A stretch of DNA of 10,916 nt from an uncultured Clostridia bacterium (lineage in GTDB: Bacteria; Bacillota; Clostridia; Oscillospirales; Ruminococcaceae): assembly GCA_947427325.1 (NCBI GenBank), contig CANEHP010000066.1, positions 1-10,916 of the forward strand, given 5' to 3'. Position numbers and translations under genes: made by a program. Position 1 is the first letter of the stretch. Every line of letters begins with the position of its first letter. A model generated the notes under the pieces. That model worked only from the letters and a program-made list of their open reading frames with translations, made no database searches and was not told the origin of the DNA. This document shows, in pieces, positions 1 through 6,214 of this stretch.

Positions 1-124
1 TCTGTTCTTTGTAACTTTTTTATTTTTTCTTTTTTACGATTTTGGAAGGAGAACCAAACGCCGGATGTGCTGTCAGACACGCAAACAGCACCTGCGCAGT
101 AGCATTGGTATTTTAGATTTTTGA
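1..124. other. Intergenic region downstream of the NAD operon, with one hairpin
   Basis: No convincing gene. The region starts with T-rich runs (roughly 15-36). It then contains a perfect 7-bp inverted repeat, GTGCTGT at 67-73 and ACAGCAC at 85-91, separated by an 11-base loop. The hairpin lies just past the stop codon of the last minus-strand gene. It has no U-run on that side, so it is not a typical intrinsic terminator, but it could act as an operon-end structure. On the plus strand a 19-codon ORF runs from the ATG at 65 to the TGA at 122-124, but the purine-rich site GGAAGGAG at 43-50 is about 14 bases away, too far for normal initiation. I regard that ORF as unproven. Confidence 0.4.
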
Positions 125-619
125 TTACATATCCGTATAAATTATTTCATTCCCATGCTCTCTGACAATACGCTCCACATCGGAAAAATCGATATAAACG
201 GTAGCGGTATTTTCATTGGGGTGCAAAGCAAAGTGCTTTTCTCCCACAAGCGCCCTGTCAAAAACAACAATTACTTCCCTGCCCTCATCATTCAGCACGG
301 CAAAGGAGGAAACAGACCCGGGCTTAACCTTCAGATATTTGTCAAGCCGCTGCTCGGAGGAAAAGGAGAGCCTCGTTGAGCCGATTTTTTTCGCAAGCTC
401 TTTCAGATCCGCTTTCTTGTCCACGGTGGTTACCACAAGATAATGCTTGTCTCCCTTGGCGTTGCGCAGAAAAAGATTTTTGCTGACCTTATAGCCTTGC
501 CACAGATATTCTTCCTCGGGCGTAACGTCGTCTCGTGAAAAAATGGCTCTATGCTCTGTTTTGCGGTAGCTTATTCCCATTTTTTCAAGCGTTTCGTATA
601 CAATAGGCTGCCCCGACAT
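125..619 (-). CDS. YbaK/ProX-family aminoacyl-tRNA deacylase (PrdX-like, prolyl-tRNA editing domain)
   Basis: Predicted free-standing trans-editing enzyme that hydrolyses mischarged tRNA, typically Ala-tRNA(Pro) or a related mispair, in the cytoplasm. The protein is 164 residues, one single YbaK/ProX domain, the usual length for the PrdX group. Family signatures are a lysine in the KNLFLRN segment, a GSVSSF segment matching the family GSVSPF loop, and HPNENTATV near the C-terminus, matching the conserved HPxxNTATV motif. I chose the ATG at 619. It shares its A with the TAA stop of nadC (TAATG) and has GGAAG eight bases upstream. An in-frame ATG at 634 gives 169 residues but has no ribosome binding site. 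The overlap suggests termination-reinitiation coupling to nadC. The tRNA substrate cannot be settled from sequence. No role in NAD synthesis is known to me; the linkage is positional. Confidence 0.85.
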   Translation of the reverse strand: MSGQPIVYETLEKMGISYRKTEHRAIFSRDDVTPEEEYLWQGYKVSKNLFLRNAKGDKHYLVVTTVDKKADLKELAKKIGSTRLSFSSEQRLDKYLKVKPGSVSSFAVLNDEGREVIVVFDRALVGEKHFALHPNENTATVYIDFSDVERIVREHGNEIIYTDM

Positions 620-1461
620 TACTTTTTCTTCCATTTCATTGAGATATCAAAGGCCTTGACGCTGTGTGTAAGCGCACCGAGACTGATTATATCTACGCCT
701 GTTTCCGCCACCTGCCTGATATTGTCAAGGGTAACATTTCCGCTGGCTTCAAGCTTTGCTCTGCCCTTTGCAAGCTCAACCGCCTTTTTCATATCCTCAC
801 AGCTCATATTGTCAAGCATAATTACATCAGCGCCGCAGTCCAACGCCTCCTTAACATCTTCAAGAGTTCGTGCTTCAACCTCTATTTGCAGCATATGACC
901 CGCCTTTTTGCGAAGCGCATTAACGGCGGGGGTTATTCCTCCGTAAGCGTCAATGTGGTTATCCTTAAGCATTGCGGCATCGGTAAGATTGTAGCGGTGA
1001 TTTCTGCCGCCGCCCGCAACAACGGAGTATTTCTGCAAGGGGCGAAGTCCCGGAAGGGTCTTTCTTGTGTCCGTTACGGAAGCCCTTGTTCCCTCCGTCA
1101 AATCGGCACATTTTCTTGTATAGGTGGCAATTCCGCTCATATGCTGTATAAGGTTCAGGGCTGTGCGTTCGGCTTTAAGCATAGCCGCCGTGCTGCCCTT
1201 AAATTCGGCCAATATATCTCCCTTATTCACTCTGTCGCCGTCTTTAAAATTGAACCTGATCTCTATGCTTTCATCAAGCAGCTTAAACACTCTTGCCGCA
1301 ACCTCCGCACCTGCCAGAACGCCGCTGTCCTTCGCCAAATAATAAGCCTCCGAAATATCATCTTCGGGAATAAGCAGGTCGGTGGTGCTGTCGATATAGT
1401 TGATGTCCTCCTTTAAAGCGGTTTTAATAATGTCGTCAATGTAAAACTGAGGTAATCTCAT
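619..1461 (-). CDS. nadC: Nicotinate-nucleotide diphosphorylase (carboxylating); quinolinate phosphoribosyltransferase
   Basis: Converts quinolinate plus PRPP to nicotinate mononucleotide, CO2 and pyrophosphate, the step where the de novo route joins the NAD core pathway. It is a 280-residue cytosolic enzyme, the normal family length. The N-terminal alpha/beta sandwich (about 1-110) carries the ERTALNL segment at 98-104. The barrel domain shows DTRKTLPGLR (131-140), GGGRNHR (150-156) followed by LKDNHI (165-170), EVEA (194-197), IMLDN (214-218), EASGN (238-242) and SLGALTHS (260-267). These include the basic and acidic residues that bind quinolinate and PRPP. The ATG has AAAGGA upstream at a good distance. 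The gap of 154 bases from the preceding gene and a possible promoter there suggest that nadC may also be transcribed separately. The identification is firm. Confidence 0.97.
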   Translation of the reverse strand: MRLPQFYIDDIIKTALKEDINYIDSTTDLLIPEDDISEAYYLAKDSGVLAGAEVAARVFKLLDESIEIRFNFKDGDRVNKGDILAEFKGSTAAMLKAERTALNLIQHMSGIATYTRKCADLTEGTRASVTDTRKTLPGLRPLQKYSVVAGGGRNHRYNLTDAAMLKDNHIDAYGGITPAVNALRKKAGHMLQIEVEARTLEDVKEALDCGADVIMLDNMSCEDMKKAVELAKGRAKLEASGNVTLDNIRQVAETGVDIISLGALTHSVKAFDISMKWKKK

Positions 1462-1486
1462 TATAGCTGTCCTTTCCGTTTATATT

Positions 1487-1515
1487 TTTGTATTTTAGCA
1501 GCGCCGCTAAGTCAA
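1487..1515 (-). promoter_or_regulatory. Possible sigma-A promoter for nadC
   Basis: On the minus strand TTGACT (1515-1510) is followed after 17 bases by TACAAA (1492-1487). This is five of six matches at -35 and four of six at -10. A start near 1480 would give a leader of about 20 bases holding only the ribosome binding site. It is a candidate only, because A/T-rich gaps produce such matches by chance. Confidence 0.3.
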
Positions 1516-1545
1516 AAACGGCGTTATTGTCCTTCTCTGTGTTTT

Positions 1546-1587
1546 TTAAAAGCTTCCGCTTAAAGCGTTTCCCCAAGATTTACGCAT
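1546..1587 (-). CDS. Possible 13-residue small ORF between the SUKH-TPR gene and nadC
   Basis: An ATG at 1587-1585 opens 13 codons (MRKSWGNALSGSF) ending in TAA at 1548-1546. AAAAAGGAG lies upstream, but the spacing to the ATG is only about four bases, shorter than ideal. The ORF begins 28 bases after the stop of the upstream gene and ends 84 bases before nadC. It could be a leader peptide, or chance in non-coding DNA. The peptide matches nothing I know. Confidence 0.18.
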   Translation of the reverse strand: MRKSWGNALSGSF

Positions 1588-1615
1588 AAATCTCCTTTTT
1601 ATCGGCAGAAATACT

Positions 1616-2869
1616 TTATTGACTTGTTTGCTTTTTTATTTCCTTAAGCCTATGCCTTGTATCGCCCTTAAGCTGACCGCACCTTGCTATATCGTACTTG
1701 CACTCCTTAGGGTTCTTCTTATATTCGTTAAGAGCCTTTTCAAAATACTCTATCGCTTCCTCCAAAAAACCGCCGTCCGCCAGTTCTATGCCCTTTCTCA
1801 ACAGTCTGTCGCCCATAAGCCTGCACAAATCCTCTCCCGAGGCTTCTGCAAGTCTGTCTGCCTCTCTGTAAGCCGCCCTGCTTTTTTCCTCGTCCCCCAT
1901 ATCAGAATAGAAATTCCCAAGTCCCTGATAAAAGGACTGTGCTGCCTGCGCAGGGGCTGATTCGGAGGTGAAAACGGATTCTGCTTTTTTTAGCCATTCC
2001 TCCGCCCTGTCCCACTGCTTTAACGCCCAGCAGCAGCGCCCTGCAAGCCTGTACTTTTCGCCTAAATTAAGCGGCTCGGTTTCCTCCTGATCCTCCAAGC
2101 GCCCGATTATTTTTTCCGCCAGCCTTAAAGCGTGCGCAAAGTCGCAGTTCATACTGTTTTCGTAAAATTCTCTTGAAAAACAGCTTTCAAGCTCCTCTGT
2201 GCTGATGCAGGGAGAAAAAGACTCTGCTCCGACTCCGTCCTCCCACACGTCAAAACAGTAAAACCGATTTTCTTCATTGTCATAACAGATATATCGGCAG
2301 GGTCTTTGAGAGCTGTCTATAAGCTGCTCCAGGCTTTTTTCGCCCTCGCACAGCTCTGCGGGATATTTTTTCAATAAAGCTTCTATACCGTCTTCGTCAT
2401 AGACTGTTCCGTTGGTATGGATAAAGAGATTTTCAATAAAAAGCCATACCAAAGCATCCTTTAATAACATTCCGCTTTCCCAAAAGCTAAGCGCCTGACC
2501 TCCGCCCTCCGTTTCAATCACCTCTCCGAATATAACAGACGGATTGTCCATACCGCACTCATCGGCAAAAATTCCTATATAAAAGCCTTTGTCATCTCCA
2601 CCGTTCAAAGTGCCGAGTATAAGCATATCTCTGCTTATCCCCTCATAGGGAACGGCTGCCATTCTGACATGATCGGGAAACCAAAATCCGCCCCTGCCCC
2701 TGTTTACGCTCAAAAAACCGAATCTTTGCAAATACTCCTTTAATTTGGGAGGGAAAAACAACTCCCTTTTTTTCTCGTTTTTGATAAATTCCACTTCCCA
2801 AACTCCCGATTCTTCTCCTTCATAGAAAATTTCCATTGCCTTTAACGGTTCTATATCTGTTATAAGCAC
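1616..2869 (-). CDS. Protein of unknown function with a SUKH (SMI1/KNR4)-like N-terminus and C-terminal TPR repeats
   Basis: The protein is 417 residues, with no signal peptide or membrane segment, so probably cytosolic. Residues about 35-150 resemble the SUKH (SMI1/KNR4) fold: FFPPKLKEYLQRFG matches the early P-x-x-L-x-x-Y/F-L helix, and the stretch DMLILGTLNGG through MDNPSVIFG (81-115) matches the central glycine-rich strands. Residues about 268-387 form three TPR-like helical hairpins, for example YRLAGRCCWALKQWDRAEEW (273-292) and the pair around GGFLEEAIEYFEKAL (366-380). The part between, about 180-250, is unassigned. Start is GTG with an excellent AAGGAGGT eight bases upstream, 42 bases after nadB, so it is surely co-transcribed with nadB. 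SUKH proteins include toxin-immunity proteins, but no toxin gene is adjacent and the TPR tail points to a protein-binding or scaffold role. Function is unknown; the SUKH assignment is moderate and the TPR assignment stronger. Confidence 0.7.
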   Translation of the reverse strand: MLITDIEPLKAMEIFYEGEESGVWEVEFIKNEKKRELFFPPKLKEYLQRFGFLSVNRGRGGFWFPDHVRMAAVPYEGISRDMLILGTLNGGDDKGFYIGIFADECGMDNPSVIFGEVIETEGGGQALSFWESGMLLKDALVWLFIENLFIHTNGTVYDEDGIEALLKKYPAELCEGEKSLEQLIDSSQRPCRYICYDNEENRFYCFDVWEDGVGAESFSPCISTEELESCFSREFYENSMNCDFAHALRLAEKIIGRLEDQEETEPLNLGEKYRLAGRCCWALKQWDRAEEWLKKAESVFTSESAPAQAAQSFYQGLGNFYSDMGDEEKSRAAYREADRLAEASGEDLCRLMGDRLLRKGIELADGGFLEEAIEYFEKALNEYKKNPKECKYDIARCGQLKGDTRHRLKEIKKQTSQ

Positions 2870-2911
2870 GGCTTTTTACCTCCTTGTTTTAAATACGCAA
2901 TGCGGTGCGAT

Positions 2912-4396
2912 TCAATCTTCGGTTCCGCCGCCGCTTCCTTCCGCTACCTCGCCCAAAATAATATAGGCAACGGTAGCAAGCGACTTGGCTTCAATATAAT
3001 CGGGAGTAAGGGCATAATTACCATTATCCAGCATTTCCTTGATTTCGGCTACACGCACAAGACCCTTTGCCGCTTCTTCATAGTTAGGCACGACAAAATA
3101 TGATTTCTGCATAATATGTCTGATTTCGGTTCGTATGCCTTTGGGCAGCTCCCCGCCCCGGGGATTTCTCATTTCTCCCTCCACAAAGCCGTATTCCTTT
3201 GCCGCAGGAGTGGTAAGATTGATCTGCTCGGCAATGAGGCGGCTGAACACAAGCGCTTCCAAAAGAGAATTTGACGCAAGGCGGTTTAAGCCGTGTACGC
3301 CCGTGTGAGCGCATTCACCCGCCGCATATAAGCCCTTTACGGTAGTTGCGCCGTTTCCGTCCACGTCAATTCCTCCCATAAGATAATGCTGACAGGGATA
3401 TATGGGAATAGGCTCTTTAGTCATATCATAGCCCTTTTCAAGCACTCTCTTGTATATCATGGGGAATCTGTTCTTTACAAAATCGGGATCTTTATAGGAA
3501 ATATCAAGCCAAAATTCATCGCTGCCTATTGCCTCCTGCTCCTTCATCATACACTGTGAAACCACGTCTCTTGGGGCAAGCTCCTTGCGCTCAGGCTCAT
3601 ACTTGTGCATAAATCTTTCTTTATTGGCATTAAGCAGGTATGCGCCTTCCCCCCTTACCGCCTCGGACACCAAAAAGCACTCACGGTTTTTTCTGTCGGC
3701 ATAGGCGGTGGGGTGAAACTGAACATAGCTCAAATGCTTTATCCTTGCGCCCAAGTTATAAGCAAACTGTATACCGTCCCCTGTGGCTATGGCGGAATTT
3801 GTGGTAAAATCATAAACTCTTCCTATTCCCCCTGTTGCCAAAACCACTGCCTTTGTGGTATAATAGTTGTGCTTGCCCGATTTAAAAATGTCGAGGCGAA
3901 AATCCTCCCCATCCTTTTCCAACCCTAAAAGGTGGGCGTTTTCGAGAATAGTCAGGTTTTTCAGCTTTAAAACCTGATCGATCAATGCGGTTACTATCTC
4001 AAAGCCGGTGCTGTCTTTATGGTGAGCTATACGGTGACGGGAATGCCCTCCCTCTAAGGTAAGATTTACCGAACCGTCCGCATTTCTGTCAAAATCCACT
4101 CCGTATTTTATAAGGTTCTTAACATCGGTAGGTCCCTGCTCCACAAGAATTTTAAGATTATTCATATCGTTCTTGTACCCGCCCGCTATTAAGGTGTCCT
4201 TAATATGCAGGGAAAAATCGTCGTCCTTAGGGTTCATAACCGCCGCAACTCCGCCCTGCGCAAGGGCAGAGTTACAAAGAGTAACCTCCTTTTTGGAAAT
4301 CATAAGGATCTTCAGCGCACGGTTAAGGTTTAAAGCGCAGTAAAGCCCTGCCACTCCCGAGCCTACGATTATTACATCGAATTTTTCAAATTGCAT
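2912..4396 (-). CDS. nadB: L-aspartate oxidase
   Basis: FAD enzyme of the succinate dehydrogenase/fumarate reductase flavoprotein family. It oxidises L-aspartate to iminoaspartate, the first step of de novo NAD synthesis; in anaerobes fumarate can serve as the electron acceptor. From the ATG at 4396 it has 494 residues. Visible motifs are the dinucleotide-binding GSGVAG (12-17), SALAQGGVA (43-51), EGGHSRHRIAH (115-125), QFHPT (226-230), VSEAVRGEGA (243-252), RDVVSQ (276-281), QHYLMGGI (336-343) and the FAD-binding GLYAAGECAHTGVHG (355-369) followed by NRLASNSLLEAL. I prefer the start at 4396 because AGGAG then lies nine bases upstream; the ATG at 4405 directly abuts that site. Oddity: the C-terminus ends in a Gly/Asp-rich tail (LGEVAEGSGGGTED), where many homologues carry an ESRGxHYRxDFP-like motif. 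First gene of the operon; nadA is absent from this window. Confidence 0.95.
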   Translation of the reverse strand: MQFEKFDVIIVGSGVAGLYCALNLNRALKILMISKKEVTLCNSALAQGGVAAVMNPKDDDFSLHIKDTLIAGGYKNDMNNLKILVEQGPTDVKNLIKYGVDFDRNADGSVNLTLEGGHSRHRIAHHKDSTGFEIVTALIDQVLKLKNLTILENAHLLGLEKDGEDFRLDIFKSGKHNYYTTKAVVLATGGIGRVYDFTTNSAIATGDGIQFAYNLGARIKHLSYVQFHPTAYADRKNRECFLVSEAVRGEGAYLLNANKERFMHKYEPERKELAPRDVVSQCMMKEQEAIGSDEFWLDISYKDPDFVKNRFPMIYKRVLEKGYDMTKEPIPIYPCQHYLMGGIDVDGNGATTVKGLYAAGECAHTGVHGLNRLASNSLLEALVFSRLIAEQINLTTPAAKEYGFVEGEMRNPRGGELPKGIRTEIRHIMQKSYFVVPNYEEAAKGLVRVAEIKEMLDNGNYALTPDYIEAKSLATVAYIILGEVAEGSGGGTED

Positions 4397-4498
4397 TGCA
4401 AGCATCTCCTTTTTGCCTGATTCAAGGCGAAATAATTTTTTATGTTAGGGGGAATTAAATTGATCATTTTCATCTTCAATAAGTAATCCGAATTTATA

Positions 4499-4569
4499 CC
4501 AAAGGAGGAGTTTAAAATGATTATTTACCGATATTGACCGAATGCCTAAAAACAAAATCTATCCTTTGG
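4499..4569 (+). promoter_or_regulatory. Mutually complementary ribosome binding sites of the leader ORF and hflX
   Basis: CCAAAGGA at 4499-4506 is perfectly complementary to TCCTTTGG at 4562-4569. The first overlaps the leader ORF ribosome binding site and the second overlaps that of hflX (TTTGGAGG, 4565-4572). In the mRNA this 8-bp pairing, closing a 55-base loop, would mask both sites. A ribosome on the leader site would break it and free the hflX site. This is a possible translational switch inferred from complementarity only; both sites share the frame CCNNNGGAGG, which makes a chance match easier. Confidence 0.35.
4517..4537 (+). CDS. Candidate 6-codon leader peptide upstream of hflX
   Basis: ATG at 4517 opens MIIYRY and stops at TGA (4535-4537). 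It is preceded by AAAGGAGGAG (4501-4510), a ribosome binding site as strong as any in the window, at correct spacing. A site this good in front of only six codons, 42 bases before the start of a ribosome-rescue-type GTPase gene, suggests a regulatory leader ORF. Short ORFs control some hflX-like genes elsewhere (Listeria hflXr, by antibiotic-dependent attenuation), which makes the idea reasonable but does not prove it here. Confidence 0.4.
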   Translation: MIIYRY

Positions 4570-4579
4570 AGGTAAATAT

Positions 4580-5842
4580 ATGAACGATAATAACATTACT
4601 AACGAAATAAAAAGCGAAAGCTTAAGGGCAAGAGCCATTTTGGCTGCCGCTGACCTTGGCGAATACGACGCCGAATCATCTATGAATGAATTGGAGGAGT
4701 TAGCCAAAACCGCAGGGGCGGAGGTTGTTGCCCGGATCATACAAAAGCTTCCCGCTCCAAATCCCGCCACGCTTTTAGGCGAGGGAAAGATACAGGAATT
4801 AAAGGAATGGGCAGAGCAGCTAAACGCCGATTTGGTAATATTCGACTGCGAGCTTACCGCCTCAAGAATAAGAAATATCGAGGATATATTAAATGTTCGT
4901 GTTATCGACCGCACTATGCTTATACTTGATATTTTTGCAGGCAGGGCCGTAACCAACGAGGGTAAATTACAGGTTGAGCTGGCTCAGCTTAAATACCGTC
5001 TGCCGAGACTTGCGGGAGTGGGCGCATCTATGTCAAGATTAGGCGGCGGAATAGGTACAAGAGGTCCGGGCGAAACTCAGCTTGAAACCGATAGGCGTCA
5101 TATCAGAAGCCGAATTGACAAGTTAGAGGAAAATCTTAAGGAGCTGGAAAAGCGCAGAGAGTTTTCACGCTCACGCAGAAAAAAGGATAATGTTCTCACC
5201 GCCGCCATTGTAGGCTATACCAATGCGGGAAAATCCACTCTCTTAAATAATCTTGCGGGAGCTGACGTTTTGGCGGAGGATAAGCTTTTCGCCACTCTTG
5301 ACTTAACATCAAGGGGTATTGAGCTTCCCGACGGAAGAACGGTTTAGGTAAAGGATACAGTCGGACTTATCCGCCCTTTGCCCCATAATCTAGTGGAAGC
5401 CTTTAAGTCCACCCTGGAGGAAGCGGCAAGCGCAGATATAATTCTTCATGTCATTGATATAAACGACAGCGAAGCCGCCGAAAAAACCGATACCACAAGG
5501 CAGCTTCTGGCAGAGCTTGGCTGCGGAGACATTCCCGTTGTCAACGTGCTTAACAAGTGCGACTTGATCCAAAACGACATACCCGAAAGCAAGGACACGG
5601 TTAAAATATGCGCCAAAACAGGAGAAGGCTTTGACAGGCTGTTAAAGGCAATCTCCGAAAATATAAGGGAAACCTCAAAGCGTATTAAGCTTTTGCTGCC
5701 CTATGACAGGGCAGGGCTTACTTCAAAAATCAGGGAAAAGGGCAAGGTGTTTTCCGAAGAATACACCGAAAACGGAATAGAAGTTGACGCATTAGCAGAT
5801 ATTACTATTTTAAATGAGCTTTTGAAATTTGAAGTGAGGTAA
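4580..5842 (+). pseudogene. hflX: HflX GTPase gene with a single in-frame TAG codon
   Basis: HflX is a GTPase that binds the 50S subunit and splits stalled ribosomes under heat or antibiotic stress. The reading frame is 420 codons, normal family length, from an ATG with TTTGGAGG seven bases upstream to TAA at 5840-5842. Codon 256 (5345-5347) is TAG, and the frame continues without a shift on both sides. Conserved parts are the N-terminal HflX domain including the segment around GGGIGTRGPGETQLETDRR (155-173), a coiled-coil linker (about 175-203), G1 GYTNAGKST (212-220), G3 DTVG (259-262), G4 NKCD (325-328) and G5 CAKTGEG (344-350). The stop falls three residues before G3, at a place usually held by Leu or Val; TTG to TAG would be one substitution. 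Translation ending there would yield 255 residues without G3-G5, a dead GTPase. No decay is visible elsewhere, so the change is recent or a sequence error. Confidence 0.93.
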
Positions 5843-5854
5843 TAATATTTTATC

Positions 5855-5877
5855 GGGACTGTAAAACAGTCCCTTTT
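5855..5877 (+). terminator. Intrinsic terminator of hflX
   Basis: GGGACTGT (5855-5862) and ACAGTCCC (5866-5873) form a perfect 8-bp stem with a 3-base loop, or 7 bp with a 5-base loop, followed by TTTTCTATTTT. It begins 12 bases after the hflX stop. The same hairpin follows the convergent minus-strand gene ending at 5878, but there the downstream T content is only GATAAAATATTATT, so termination in that direction is less certain. Confidence 0.88.
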
Positions 5878-6183
5878 CTATTTTAAACAGCAAACTGCTG
5901 TAATTGCCGCCTCGGCAATAAAACGAATAATATGATGGGGAATATGTACATTTTTTTGCTTAATACCATTCAGAAGCGCACCCACAGAAATTCCCAGCAT
6001 ACCCGCAATCAAAATAACTATATAGCTTTGACTTATAATCAGACTCAGCAGCGAATAAACAAGTGCAAACACTGCGCCGACGGCTATAAACAGCGAACCT
6101 GCGCTTTTTTGCTTTCCCTTGATTACGGCAAATATCATTAGCAATCCGTAAAGGATCGCTAAAATTGCCCCGAAAATTCTCAC
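5878..6183 (-). CDS. Small membrane protein of unknown function
   Basis: A 101-residue very hydrophobic protein that I do not recognise. It has three probable transmembrane helices: about 3-22 (IFGAILAILYGLLMIFAVIK), 29-50 (GSLFIAVGAVFALVYSLLSLII) and 54-71 (YIVILIAGMLGISVGALL). A short basic tail follows, with a weakly hydrophobic stretch near the end. Start is GTG at 6183 with a strong GGAAGGAG site eight bases upstream, 31 bases after the galactokinase stop, so it is most likely translated from the galK transcript. It stops at TAG. No catalytic motif is visible, and it does not resemble a known sugar transporter. A link to galactose use is possible only by position. Confidence 0.75.
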   Translation of the reverse strand: MRIFGAILAILYGLLMIFAVIKGKQKSAGSLFIAVGAVFALVYSLLSLIISQSYIVILIAGMLGISVGALLNGIKQKNVHIPHHIIRFIAEAAITAVCCLK

Positions 6184-6214
6184 GTGTATAACTCCTTCCT
6201 ATTTGAAATATCCG

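Larger units (their letters stand above)
4397..4579. other. Divergent intergenic region between nadB and hflX
   Basis: This 183-base gap must hold the promoters for nadB (leftward) and hflX (rightward). I could not find a -35/-10 pair of good quality in either direction. On the plus strand TTGATC (4460-4465) would do for a -35 box, but no good -10 follows at the right distance. An imperfect palindrome, AAAT-TGATCA-TTTT, lies at 4457-4470 and could be an operator. TTGCCT...AGGCGA at 4413-4430 can form a 6-bp stem with one wobble pair. The hflX-proximal part holds a candidate leader ORF, described separately. Confidence 0.4.

Noticed and set aside
664..1416. A 250-residue plus-strand reading frame
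   Set aside because: It is wholly antisense to nadC, which has all its family motifs. The frame is a codon-composition shadow.
1616..2869. Toxin-antitoxin or contact-inhibition immunity module based on the SUKH-like domain
   Set aside because: No toxin, secretion signal, RHS/WXG or nuclease-like gene lies nearby. The neighbours are metabolic genes in the same operon.
4546..4956. A 136-residue minus-strand reading frame over the hflX start
   Set aside because: It lies antisense to a clear HflX N-terminal domain, is Ser/Ile/Phe-rich without family resemblance, and has no supporting ribosome binding site.
5378..5842. A separate gene for the C-terminal half of HflX starting at the TTG at 5378
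   Set aside because: There is no ribosome binding site in front of it, it starts in the middle of the G domain, and the frame is continuous with the upstream half except for one TAG. One interrupted gene is the simpler reading.
4580..5842. TAG as a reassigned sense codon
   Set aside because: The membrane-protein gene at 5878-6183 ends at TAG directly before a terminator hairpin, and the other genes have no internal TAG, so general reassignment is not supported.
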